This document shows, piece by piece, positions 25,004 through 35,673 of a stretch of DNA of 64,000 nucleotides. Each line of letters starts with the position of its first letter. The stretch's first letter is position 1. The stretch is from Polytrichum commune (lineage: Eukaryota; Streptophyta; Polytrichopsida; Polytrichales; Polytrichaceae): positions 7,192,001 to 7,256,000 of the forward strand of contig OX485809.1 of the NCBI GenBank assembly GCA_950295325.1, read 5' to 3'. The position numbers and the translations under genes are program-made. The notes beneath the pieces are model-generated. The model did not search any database and was not told the origin of the DNA. It was given only the letters and a program-made list of their open reading frames with translations.

Positions 25004-26230
25004 CATATGGGTGACCTTTGACGATGCCTAAGTTCTCTTTATGATTATTCTCCAAAGACCCTTGGAAACACCCTTAACAACACATTTTAGATTCTGCAAT
25101 ACCCCTCTTCCTTTCAAGGTTAATTTCTTCTCTGGCCTGGGATTTGCTTTCACCATCCAAGTTTTATTATATTCTATGAAGTTCATGTTATTTATGTTGG
25201 TGCTTCTAAAGAGTAGCACTCTCATCAAAGGGGGTATACCTAGCACTTTTTAGCATTGACACTAATGAAATTGAAGGTGTAGTATGTGTTTGAGATTAGA
25301 GCATCTATAACTATTTTTCACTCTGGATTCTTGTGCTTTCAATTAGTACAGTAGCCTGGACGAAGGTGGATTTACATTAGGGTCCGGGTCCAATAAACTT
25401 GGGGTTGAAACACCCATTGGACCTTAGTTTTAGACTCAAGATTGGAACCAAGCTTGAAGTCTGCTTTCTCAAACTAGGAGTATTATCTTGAGTGGGGACC
25501 ATCGAGATTTGGTGGGAAAGCAGTCACATTGAGGCCGCATCATTTTTGCATGCCTTGGACCTGGACCTTGGTGGAAACTTATTGGGTCTAAATCTATGCT
25601 CTGAAGCAATAGGATCGCTTGATTTTGGAGTTTTTTTGGTCATGGACCATAAGTGTAAGCCCATCCGAAGTATTGGAAACCTCCAATTGCTCGCCTATGG
25701 TTTTTGTGATTAGAAAAAAATCTCTTTGAGCAATTTGAAGGACTGTCGCTTGACAATCACCCATCAATTTACAAACCTTATATCATGCATACATACACAT
25801 CACCTCACACTTATTGACAGTAGCACAAAAAAAAGAAATAAATTGCAAGATAATATCATCCCACCATGGATCTTAGGATGCACATGCAACAACACAATGC
25901 ACATGCTTAGCAAAACTATCCAAGTCATCTACTTCTCAGGAGCTCACCAATACAACATTAGATGTGCCATAAAATGGCCAAAGCTGGCTGCTTTACTTTT
26001 GAACGAATTTGAGGTAGTAATTACCATACATAACTTTCTAAGGTTGCATGTATTTTGTGCAATTGAACATATCCACTTGGGACAAATTCTCATTTGTCAG
26101 CCGTTTGGACAAAGGGAATTAGACTTTGTCGATGTTGGCTTTGAATTGGATTCCTTAACACTTTGTTGACCAACATGTGAGAGGATAAGTTTGTCTTGTT
26201 GTTAAACATGCAAGTTGCTATGTGACCGCC
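25004..26230. other. Intergenic DNA between repeats
   Basis: No gene is recognised. Positions 25755-25960 match 27182-27390 in the same orientation, with shared blocks such as CAATGCACATGC and a preceding ...CACCCATCAATT region. The two could be remnants of one retroelement, but I see no coding domain between them. Confidence 0.35.
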
Positions 26231-26239
26231 ATCAAAGGT

Positions 26240-26520
26240 CGTAGGGTCTCTCAAAGAGAGATGAAATTTTGGTTTGATCCTTCTTTGACAAAGAATTTCT
26301 ATTAAGAGCTTGTTAGCTTGTTGTGTATTGGAGCCTATTTTAAAAGTTGGGTAATTTTTTTGGCATTTCTTCTTGTCGTCTCAAAAACCTTATGGGAAGT
26401 TTAGTATCTGAAATAGGGTATGCACATGGGACCCACTATCCTAAATTCCGAATTGCCTATGTGAGGTTGGCTTGGCCCACTCGTCTGAAGAACAAAGCGG
26501 GGTTTAAGTCCAACACCACT
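26240..26520 (+). repeat. Dispersed repeat, inverted copy at 48.6 kb
   Basis: Blocks TTTGATCCTTCTTTGA, TCTATTAAGAGCT, TTGGAGCCTATTTT and AAAGTTGGGTAAT occur here in order. They recur as the reverse complement at about 48600-48850 inside an aldehyde oxidase intron. The family is unidentified; LTR-retroelement remnants are one possibility. Confidence 0.55.
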
Positions 26521-26599
26521 CTTTGTGTATGGTAATTTTAGCGACTTTGTGTTGATTCTCATTAACTCAATGTTTGGGACTAATCCCATGGTTTCATCT

Positions 26600-26860
26600 C
26601 CTTTACTTTAAAAATATCTCTAATGTTCTCAAGAACATGCATAACATTACTCAACATTGTGCGTTGTGTTCGTTCTATGGGCCTTAAGAATATAACCATG
26701 ACATATGAATCTTGTTGGAAACTCAGTTTGGACCTGAGTCTTCCTACGCATGGTTTCACATCCCATGCTTATATTCCCATGGCTCATAGAACAAACCCAA
26801 CACACAACGCTAAATAATGTTATGGGACCAAGTTTTGAAGATCCTTGGAGTTCTTGCGTT
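26600..26860. repeat. Imperfect long inverted repeat (foldback)
   Basis: The left arm at about 26630-26715 (GCATAACATT...GTGCGTTGTGTTCGTTCTAT...AATATAACCATG) pairs with the right arm at about 26745-26830. A weaker stem continues outward to about 26600 and 26860. The inner loop is small. This is a MITE-like or foldback relic with no coding capacity. Confidence 0.6.
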
Positions 26861-27181
26861 CAAGATGTGCCTTTGGTTTTGGATGAGGAAATTTGGCACC
26901 TCCCATTGATCCATAATGTTATGTTGGAAAATTACAACCCCTCACCTGCCAGCCCATAAGAATAATGTAGGAAGAATTGCTAGGAAGGATTTGGGCTCAC
27001 CACCAATAAGATATGTGGGTGTTATTCAATTCATTTTTCATGTTTTCCAACTTCAACCAATTAGATTTACACAAGAAAACTTATGTTGCATTAGCAAATC
27101 TACGGAGAAGCATCAACACTTACTATCCATGTTCGAAAACAAATTTCTCAAAGGACACCACATTGCACGACACAATGTTGT

Positions 27182-27390
27182 CACCCACCAATTGGCTAAC
27201 CTACTCAAATCATGCACCAATACAAGGCACTACACACTCATCAGCGCATGCACAAAAAAATGACACACCATAAGATAACAACATACCACTGTGGATCCTC
27301 AATTGCATGTGGAACAATATACAATGCACATGCCTAGCGCAATTATGTCTTGACGTCTTATACAAACAAGGCGCAACCATCATCCAAACC
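27182..27390 (+). repeat. Direct-repeat partner of 25755-25960
   Basis: It shares CACCCACCAATT, a CATGCAC-AATACA segment and CAATGCACATGCCTAGC with the copy about 1.43 kb to the left. Similarity is moderate and gapped. No target duplication or primer-binding site is visible, so an LTR identity is unproven. Confidence 0.45.
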
Positions 27391-28627
27391 GGGCCATTAA
27401 TCCTAGCACCGGACCTCATCATAGAATTCATAGAATTCATGTTCACACATGACAAGTATATGGACCAACCATCAAAAGCAAACAAAAGAAATATAGCCCA
27501 CTAATAGATGCAATCCATACACAAGGATGGAAAATAAATCCCTTTGTACTCAACATTGCAGTCAAAGGTGCCATTCACAATAGCAACGTTGACGTACTAG
27601 AAAGTTAGTGTATACTTTTGAATTACTTTCACTTAACACTACGCTTGGATCAATAACTATCCACATTAGTGTGCTTGCACCCATGTGTATATAAACTTCG
27701 AAAGCAAATTTCTCAACAAAATACATCCTCATACAAAACAACTAGCACAAGGAGTAATCTATACTTATGTGTGGATTTGAAAGTCCCCACAATATGCACA
27801 CATGCCTTATATGTGGAGATAAGGAGGTAGTGTGTTGCAGAGTGAATGTCTGCTCGCTAGCTTTAAAGCAAACCGTATGAAACAAAATGAATACAATTTG
27901 CAATGGCTGAAAGGCTTGCAAGCCATCCAAGCTATCTTGTTTTTAAGGTTCTTGGGAGGAGCCTTTAGGGTTGTATAAAAATTGAACAATTTGATTTTTT
28001 TATTTTTTTTATTTTTTTTAAAATTTTTATTGTAGTTGAAGGTGAACAACAACAAGATAATGAGATTAGAAGGTTGGAAGAGGTGACAACCTATGGAAAT
28101 GACAGTTGACAAGAATGGGTCCTTTAGCAACACTTGTCCCTAAGTAGATCCAATAGCATAGCAAGTTATTGCAATGCCAAAAGTTTTTCATGTTATCCGA
28201 AAATATGTATCCCCTTAGTTTTCAAATCCAGATTTTGGTTCAGGACACCAATCATGGGCGATGCAATAGAAGACCTACCCCTCGCAAGTTTGTTGCAAGT
28301 ACATTTTGATCAAGTCCCACTAGACCAATTCAAAGTCTATGACCCCAATTTAAGGGTTATAAACTGATCACCTCATTAACTTAATATGGGAATTATGGAT
28401 TGACATCATGCTTCCATGGATGGAGATGTGTGATGAGTTCCAATGACCCTTCTACTCTTGACCAAGTGATTAGTTATGGACTAGATAACCATAAAGAGAG
28501 GAGTAGATGACTCGCCACTCCATCCGACTCGTCATCCTCCTACTCAAGCCAGTTATCATCACAACCGATCAGCTGACATTGGACATAACTTGAGAATTAT
28601 GGATGGTACCATGCCTACACAGATCAA
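27391..28627. other. Intergenic DNA, no gene seen
   Basis: The stretch includes a T-rich tract near 27990-28030. Open frames are short and unconvincing. Nothing else is recognisable. Confidence 0.3.
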
Positions 28628-29194
28628 ATCTTGTAACAATATCTCGTAACCCTTATGCTCTTGGATGAGCGAACGGTTATGTATTATGAAGTCTTGTAAC
28701 AATATCTCGTAACCCTTATGCTCTGGGATGAGCGAACGGTTATGTATTATGAAGTCTTGTAACAATATCTCGTAACCCTTATGCTCTGGGATGAGCGAAC
28801 GGTTATGTATTATGAAGTCTTGTAACAATATCTCGTAACCCTTATGCTCTTGGATGAGCGAACGGTTATGTATTATGAAGTCTTGTAACAATATCTCGTA
28901 ACCCTTATGCTCTTGGATGAGCGAACGGTTATGTATTATGAAGTCTTGTAACAATATCTCGTAACCCTTATGCTCTTGGATGAGCGAACGGTTATGTATT
29001 ATGAAGTCTTGTAACAATATCTCGTAACCCTTATGCTCTTGGATGAGCGAACAGTTATGTATTATGAAGTCTTGTAACAATATCTCGTAACCCTTATGCT
29101 CTTGGATGAGCGAATGGTTATGTATTATGAAATCTTGTAACAATATCTCGTAACCCTTATGCTCTTGGATGAGCGAACGGTTATGTATTATGAA
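28628..29194 (-). repeat. 63-bp minisatellite, nine units
   Basis: Nine head-to-tail 63-bp units start at 28628, 28691, 28754, 28817, 28880, 28943, 29006, 29069 and 29132. Units differ by only a few substitutions (for example CTCTTGG versus CTCTGGG). Because 63 is divisible by three, the minus strand stays open and would encode a 21-residue repeat ending ...IQEHKGYEILLQD. There is no promoter, signal or known domain, so coding is doubtful; recent unequal crossing-over or slippage explains the pattern. Confidence 0.92.
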
Positions 29195-29945
29195 GTATTG
29201 GTTTTTACGAAGAAGTATTGGCTCTTTAATGTGGGGGGCTCAATAGACAAGGCTTGTAGGCTGAGTCTACATGCCTCATCTCTTCTCTTGAGGGACGCCA
29301 TTGTACATTGAAACCCAGCCTCAAGAAATCAATACCGCACATAATCGGTTGCGAGGTTGTATCGAGCTAGTGATTCCTTGCCACGTGCTTCCTAGTGATT
29401 ATTGTCACATGATCGACCTCCTCGGAGCCAATGAAGGGAGCACCACGTAGCTAGGGGAGATTCAGCCCCAAAATGATTATGAATCTTAGCATGGCTGTGA
29501 TTCATGCAGAAACACTCCGGAGATGGGAGGCAAAGCATAAATTACCTGCGCATGTTGAATCTGGAACTGAGGAAATCTGATTGGGGAACAGCCAAGAGTC
29601 CATGATGATAGGAATCATCATGTGTTATCCATTGGCGGATTGAACCATCCATGGGAAGTAGTTTGGCAGGAATTCACTGGAGCTGCCGCTGCTGCAAGCG
29701 AGTGATGGTGATATCCAATGCTTGTTGTCGTGTTCAAAGATGGAGGAGCCAAGTGGAAGTCATCCGAGATGTGCCACTTTGCATGTCTCCGCTGCAATCC
29801 TCATCCTCCTCGCACTCCTCTTTTTGCATGCACTGTCGTGGGACAATCGCACTCCCTACATCTCAACCTCTTGCATATTCATTTATACTCTATCCAGTGG
29901 TCGTTAGACGTTGAAAAATTTGTCACCAACAACTTCATTTCTCAT
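29195..29945. other. Region upstream of the LEA-like gene
   Basis: No separate gene is recognised. A CACGTG G-box core lies at 29382-29387 and a CCACGTAG at about 29441, either of which could be ABA-responsive elements, but both are 1.1 kb or more from the start codon. A regulatory role is only a guess. Confidence 0.25.
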
Positions 29946-30535
29946 TGAACTTCTCGTTTTGTAAGTTTGCGCATCCGAAGTATATGTAGTACCTCCTAGC
30001 CTCGTTGCTACCTCTTATCTCCTCCGTGACCAGATTAGATTGTCGTCGTTAATCTGCAGGTACAGTATAGTCTGTGGTACAGCTGAATTTGGTGGCTGTG
30101 CTGGAGCTGAGGGTCACTGTTTCTAGATTAGCGTTTGCAAGTTGGTGAATGGGAGTAGGTTAGGGTTGACGTTGTTGCTTGCTCTCACTTCGACATGTCT
30201 TCACTTTGCAGCTAGAATCCGAGCTAAGGACCATTTCATTGAGGATCATCACGAAGAACTCGGTACTTCACCAATACTACTTCTCGTTTTGTAAGTAAAC
30301 ATACCTCCTCGTTGCTGAGAGTGTTGTCGTAGTTTGCATGTGTAGCTGAGTTTGGTTGCTGTGCTGGAGCCCAGGGTTATTGTTTCTAGGATATCGTTTG
30401 CAAGTGAATGTTTGGGAGAGGATTAAGGTTGATAATTCCGTTGCTTTGGTCTCACTTAGACATCTTCCACTCTGCAGCTACCAGGAATTGAGGAGCATTT
30501 CATTTCATTCTAGTCCTCACTTACCATCATCGATG
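29946..30535 (+). repeat. Tandemly duplicated 5' leader and intron of the LEA-like gene
   Basis: Copy A (about 29946-30281) and copy B (about 30282-30535) both start CTTCTCGTTTTGTAAGT, with a good donor. Both continue through GTGCTGGAGC, GTTTCTAG and CGTTTGCAAGT, and end at a splice acceptor (TTTGCAG|CTAGAA in A, TCTGCAG|CTACCA in B) followed by CATTTCATT. Each copy therefore contains a full potential leader intron. The start codon at 30533 follows copy B. Confidence 0.65.
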
Positions 30536-33140
30536 GCGTCCATGATGACTACTACTGCAACAGCGCTCCAAGCGCCATGCAGCAGTACCATTTCCACCTT
30601 GAATGGCAATGTGAAATCGTCGTGCGTCAGATTGCCTGCCAGTAGCCTCGGCGGAATCCGTCTCAATGTCGCCTACTCCACTTCCTCTCTCAGGTAGTAG
30701 CCCAATCCTCCCTCAACACCATTTTCTGGTGCCTCTTTGCCATTAATTTTCGATTGATGTTTCTGGAATTCTCTCGGAGGTGTGGAAGGTGCTCACTGAA
30801 ACAAACACATTTACACGGATTGAGAAGTTGCCACATTGTGATTAAATATGTGGTGTTTTAGAACTTGAACCCTCCCTTGCGTGCATCCTCCTGGTGATGA
30901 AAAATATATGTGAGCAAGATATTTTTCTTCCATGGAAGAGACTTATCTTGTTAGAACAAGCGCACGTTGCCATATCCATTCCACAAATCCTCCCACATCC
31001 ATCCACTTTTTTCTTTTGCGAATGTGGACGTATATCCGTATTTGGGGAGAAAAATTACAAATCTAATGATTCAGAGACACGGTTAAGATCTCATCACTCA
31101 AAGCACCGTAACCTATGGTAGGTAAATGAGTTACCTATAGGTGGAAATCCGATGGGAAATAAATAAGGTCGTTGCTCGTCTCATCTCATGATGTTTATTG
31201 AGTTTGCGGTGGCAAGAAAAGAAGGCATGTTTTGTTGGAAAATCTGGATGATCGCATTCATTTTACCCATTGCAGGTATGGCAATGGGTGGGACTTGGGA
31301 GCCTTCTCAGCAAATCTTCCAACATAATGTCCACTTTCACCAATAACTAATGTTTGTTGTGTGGATATGGGAATGGGTGGGTTTCACAACATTACTAAGC
31401 CTCACGCTCCCTCGCCCATTCTAAATAAAAGAGATCTCACGTTTCATTGGGATTGACCTTGTCACGGCACTAAGATTGAAGCCTTTTTTAGTTTATTTTT
31501 AAAGAGTCACAACATGTTTATTTCCAGTCCTTACCCGGATTATTGTCTTGCCTAGAGTAAGTGGCATTTGGAACTTTGCAATGTTATGCTGCTCTGTATA
31601 GTTTGGACAAAGATTATTGCTGAAGATTGTGTTTTTACTTCATTTTCCCAGCAGCTCCACTCCAGTGAGGCGCCAATTCATCGTCAAGGCAGAAGGGGAG
31701 GGGATCATTGACAAGGTGGCGAGCACCGTGCAGTCTGCAGCCGAGAAAGTGAAGAATTTGGCAGGGCAAGTGGGGGAAGTGTTGAGTGACAAAGGAGAGG
31801 AAGTGAAGGAATCCGCGGAGGAGGCCACTCAGGATGCACAGGGAAAGGCCAAGGAGATTGGTGAGCAAGCCAAGCAAGGTGGGAAGGATTTGGAGAACAA
31901 GACAAAGATCGCAGCCGATTCTGCATCCAGTAAAGTTGATGAGACTGCTGTAAGTTGTTGAGTTAACCTATATGGTCTTCCTCAAACTCAATGGTAGTTT
32001 TCGTCGGCATGATCTCTATGCTTTTCCACTGGTTGTTTCGCACATACTATCTGTGAATTTATTTGCACTTGTGGTGCATGTTAGGGGATAGTGTTTGAAT
32101 TTGGATGAAACGCGGCCTATTTCAGTTCAATAAAGGTCAAACTCATGATAATACCTCTTGGAATGCCAATATGAGTTTGACCTTCAATAAACCGATATTG
32201 ACTGTTTATTGTTCAAACATCCACACTACTGTCAAGCATACACCTGACATAGAAGGTTTCGTATACAAAACAACCAACTCTCGACAAATAGGCATGTTGA
32301 GTTAGAGATTAACGCAAGCTTTGTACGTGTATTCTTTTTTTTATGTGTAGCAGCTGGTAAGGGTATTGAATTGATAAACTTAACCCTAAAACTTGATACC
32401 CAGTGGGTGAAGATAATCAAATTATTATAAAATATGTGAGAGAATGTAAGCATTTTCTTGAAATCTCGCAATGGTGTATGTGTAAAATTCTTGAGTGGGT
32501 ATCAGCGTCTCAACAGTGAAATTTGAAGGATATTATACCATCCAAGTTGAGTACTTTATACCTGTCCCCCCCACACCCTTATTTAACATAGATATCCGCA
32601 CAACATTGGTGTCGACCATATCATCTCGCAGCAACCGGAATTGGCATAATTTCACATGAAGTGATATGAATTCTCGTTGTGTTGAGCTCACTCTTCGTGC
32701 AAGAAGTTTGAAGCATGAGGCTTATGTTTGTGCAACAGGCTGCTCCTCGAGTGTCAGATTTTTTGACTTTTTTGTGGGCGTTGTTGACCATTTGGGCGAC
32801 AATGCAATAGTTCCAGAGGCTTGGAGTAGGTAGAGCTTATTGCTGATGATGAGTGCACGCTTTGAACTGTAATCATTGATTAATTTTTAAAATCAAATTT
32901 TGTATCTGTTGGCAGCAAAAGGCAAAAGGCGCCGCCCAGGACACTTCCGAGGAAGCTAAGAAGAATTTGAGGAAGGCTGAAAGCAAAGGGGAGGATGTCA
33001 AGAGTAGAGCTGAAGATCTGGGCTCTTCTGCTGAGACCAAGGGTAAAGAGGCCATCGACTCTGCCAAGCAGGGTATTGACAGTTCTACCAAGAAAACTAA
33101 CTTGGATAATGTCACCCCATTCTTTCCAGATGAAAAGTAG
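30533..33140 (+). CDS. Plastid-targeted LEA-like (group 3/LEA_4-type) protein
   Basis: Exons 30533-30693, 31652-31949 and 32916-33140 join in phase to give 227 aa. Residues 1 to ~62 are rich in Ser/Thr/Ala with few acidic residues, like a chloroplast transit peptide. The rest is hydrophilic, Lys/Glu/Ala-rich and helix-prone, with LEA-type 11-mer-like repeats such as AAEKVKNLAGQVGEVLSDKG and KAKEIGEQAKQGGKDLENKT, and no cysteine after the transit region. LEA proteins of this kind protect membranes and enzymes during dehydration or cold; the role is inferred. The exon 2 acceptor is a CAGCAG tandem site, so the mRNA may include or skip one serine codon. The start codon is the first ATG after the duplicated leader. 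Intron 2 carries a foldback element. Confidence 0.85.
31385..31600 (+). repeat. Dispersed repeat in LEA intron 1 (copy at 43.4 kb)
   Basis: Shared blocks with 43415-43620 in the same order are CATTCTAAATAAAAGA, GTTTCATTGGG/TTCATTTCATGGGG, ACCTTGTCACGGCACTA and a later TAGAGTA region. Divergence is high. The family is unknown. Confidence 0.5.
32028..32300. mobile_element. Foldback MITE, copy 1 (LEA intron 2)
   Basis: The element is a long imperfect palindrome. Left-arm blocks GGTGCATG, GTGTTTGAAT and GGTCAAACTCAT are mirrored by ATGAGTTTGACC, TTCAAACATCCACAC and AACAACCAACTC on the right. The same palindrome recurs six times in aldehyde oxidase introns. No coding capacity. Confidence 0.65.
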
Positions 33141-35673
33141 AAAGCCTCCACCGAGTTTTGGTTTCTGTGCATAAGTTTTGGTTGGTAACAGCAGCATTTT
33201 GAGAGGCGTACCATTGTAGAAGATAGGTGTAGGGGTTTCACCCACCTGCTCTGTACAAAAGTGATTTTCTGAACATGTATTCAACAAAGTTTTAAGCATC
33301 GATCTTTTCCATTTGGGGTGAGAGTATCAGAATGGAAGATGACCTCTTCCGCAAATACATGATATCTTCCAAATGATTTGATTCAGAATTCATGATGAGC
33401 AAGAAAAGCCAGGAAAAAGTAACATGTATGCGAATGACGATTTTCACGTGAATGGGAGTTTGTTCTTCCTTACCTTGGTCATGTTTTACCAAGCTTCAAG
33501 GTAGGCTTACTTCCTTGTGTAAGTAACATGTGTAAGTTGCTTGTATGATGGTTCCACTGGGGATTGTTTATTGTCAAGTTTGCTTTCATTGAGGATTAGG
33601 TATGTGAAATATTTTATGATTATTTGGTGTATATGCTTCATGAATGTTTTGACTTGCTCGGGGGTATATTAAGATTCTTTAATGGATGGCTTGTGAATGG
33701 CTCCTTTTAGACTGGTTATGAGGGTGATAAGTGGCTTAACTGTCCTCCTAATGTTACAATGTGGGTTGTTTTGAGCAATCTTAGATGGAACCCATCATCC
33801 TCAAAGTTGGAGAGGGCACAAAAGTTCAATTTGGAAGATTTTCCATGTTTTCATGTTGGAAGGAACATGCAAACTACATTTTTTTCGAATTCATCTTGTC
33901 AAGTTGTGCAAAACTGTCACATTGTCCTAAGGGGGAAAACCCCACCCAAATTGGGCATTGTATGTGAAAGATATTGGCTCTTGAATTTGGAGCCTACATT
34001 TGAGTAACACATGGAATTGCCTCCCAAAACAAGCAACACCAACTTAACAAAAATTCTTACATGCTTGGAATATGAGGTTTTTACATGTTATTTTGGCCCA
34101 CATAGTACCATGTGGGCACCACACTACACCAGTAGACACTTCATCTGCATAGATTGCCACCTAGTGGTTTATAAACCCAAATAGAAAATGAGGTGGCAAC
34201 CCATTTGGGTTGCTAGAGCATTTAAAGCTTATGGAAAGAAACAATAGTTGAACTAATGGAACTCAAATCCCATCTATTCAAGGTTTAGGTGCTTCTCACT
34301 TTCATACAACACTGTGAAAACTTTCTTACAGTCACTTAGGAAGGTGACTTGAAAACCTCTAATTGGAAGGTTTTGAGAAGGGCATGAAGATGCATATCAT
34401 GTCTAACATCAAGAGTACATTTTTCAACAACCTATGATATTTTGTAGGACAATTTTAGAGAATTGCCCGCAGAATTATATGCTCTCAAGCTTATTATGAG
34501 TTTGCAACAACAACTCACCCACCTATCCTCTTAGTTAATCAATCAAGCAACTTTGCTTTGTTGACACCTTGTCATACATCTGACACAAATTGACAACCAT
34601 GAGGAAGGCATCATGGGGCCTATCTCAATGGGAAACTTATCTACAACTCAACACCATCAAAAACTGCAATTGATGGTTTCAAAGAGGTTTTTTCTTGAGT
34701 TAAAGAGTGAACTCATTCCATCTCTTGGGCAAGAAACTAACTTATCTCCAATTCAAGGATTTTTTTTTCAAATAGCTCAACAAGATAGTTCTTTCAAAAG
34801 TTTTGAAAATCCCCAGCAGAAAGTTTGTACTATGTGTTTGGAGGGATGTTCTTAGAAAACTCCAGAACATTATCAGAGGTATAATCATGGATGCTTGCTA
34901 GTAGCAAAAGAAAAGAGATAATCAATAAGAAACCCCATTCTGTCAAGGAGATATTTCCAGCCAAAAAACCACACAAGTTTCTTGATAAAAAATTATCAGT
35001 GCTAATAAATTCTAGGTTTGAATCTTCACGTTTTATTCCTTCTTGGACATGAGCTAATTCAACGACATCTAAACAAAAACCACATACAGAAACTTGGTAG
35101 ATTGCACTCCAGATTTTAAGCTCTGCTTTTCAGTCTCATAGATGACATGAGCCTTGTCAATAAGCATGAAAAAACGCCACTATTTAAATGTCTACTCACT
35201 CACTGAACTACGTTAAGACATTAAAAGCCATCAAAACTTCCTCATTAATAATGCCGGATCTTATTGGGTATTTCTGCTAACAGTGCTACATTGAACAAGA
35301 TTCTTACACATGCCAAGTGTCTGCCCTCAGACTCTGCTACAAGGCAAATTTCATGGCAAACAACAAAACTAGTGTACAAAACACTACAAGGGGCAAGAAA
35401 GTTAGCCCTATTACTAACTTCAATACCTAGATCAAATTTGCCTTTCACAAACTCATTGCAGACTGTCCCCACTCGAATGCCTTGAATTTCTGTGTAACTG
35501 AAACCACTTGCACCTGGAACTTGCCAATCCTGCAGATAGAAGTTTGAAGAATAGTGAGATATTACTCAAAACATTCAAACCTACAAAATTAAAATTGATG
35601 GATAATTTATTGAATATTCTGACCAGAAACAACTTCAAATTCAATCATACCTCAAAATTTGTGCAGAAGAATC
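33141..35673. other. Intergenic DNA between LEA and desaturase genes (tail to tail)
   Basis: About 2.5 kb lies between the convergent 3' ends of the LEA-like and desaturase genes. Short open frames at 33759-34007 and 34613-34855 show no domain and no splice-supported extension. No RNA gene or clear transposon is seen. Confidence 0.35.

Noticed and set aside
28559-29143. Repeat protein encoded by the 63-bp array
   Set aside because: Not annotated as a gene because the frame is explained by unit length divisible by three and unique flanking coding sequence is absent; kept only as a finding.
28628-29194. CRISPR array
   Set aside because: Units are contiguous with no unique spacers, and the genome is a plant's.
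29382-29387. CACGTG as a proven ABA-response element of the LEA-like gene
   Set aside because: A 6-bp motif over 1 kb from the start codon is expected by chance often enough that it carries little weight.
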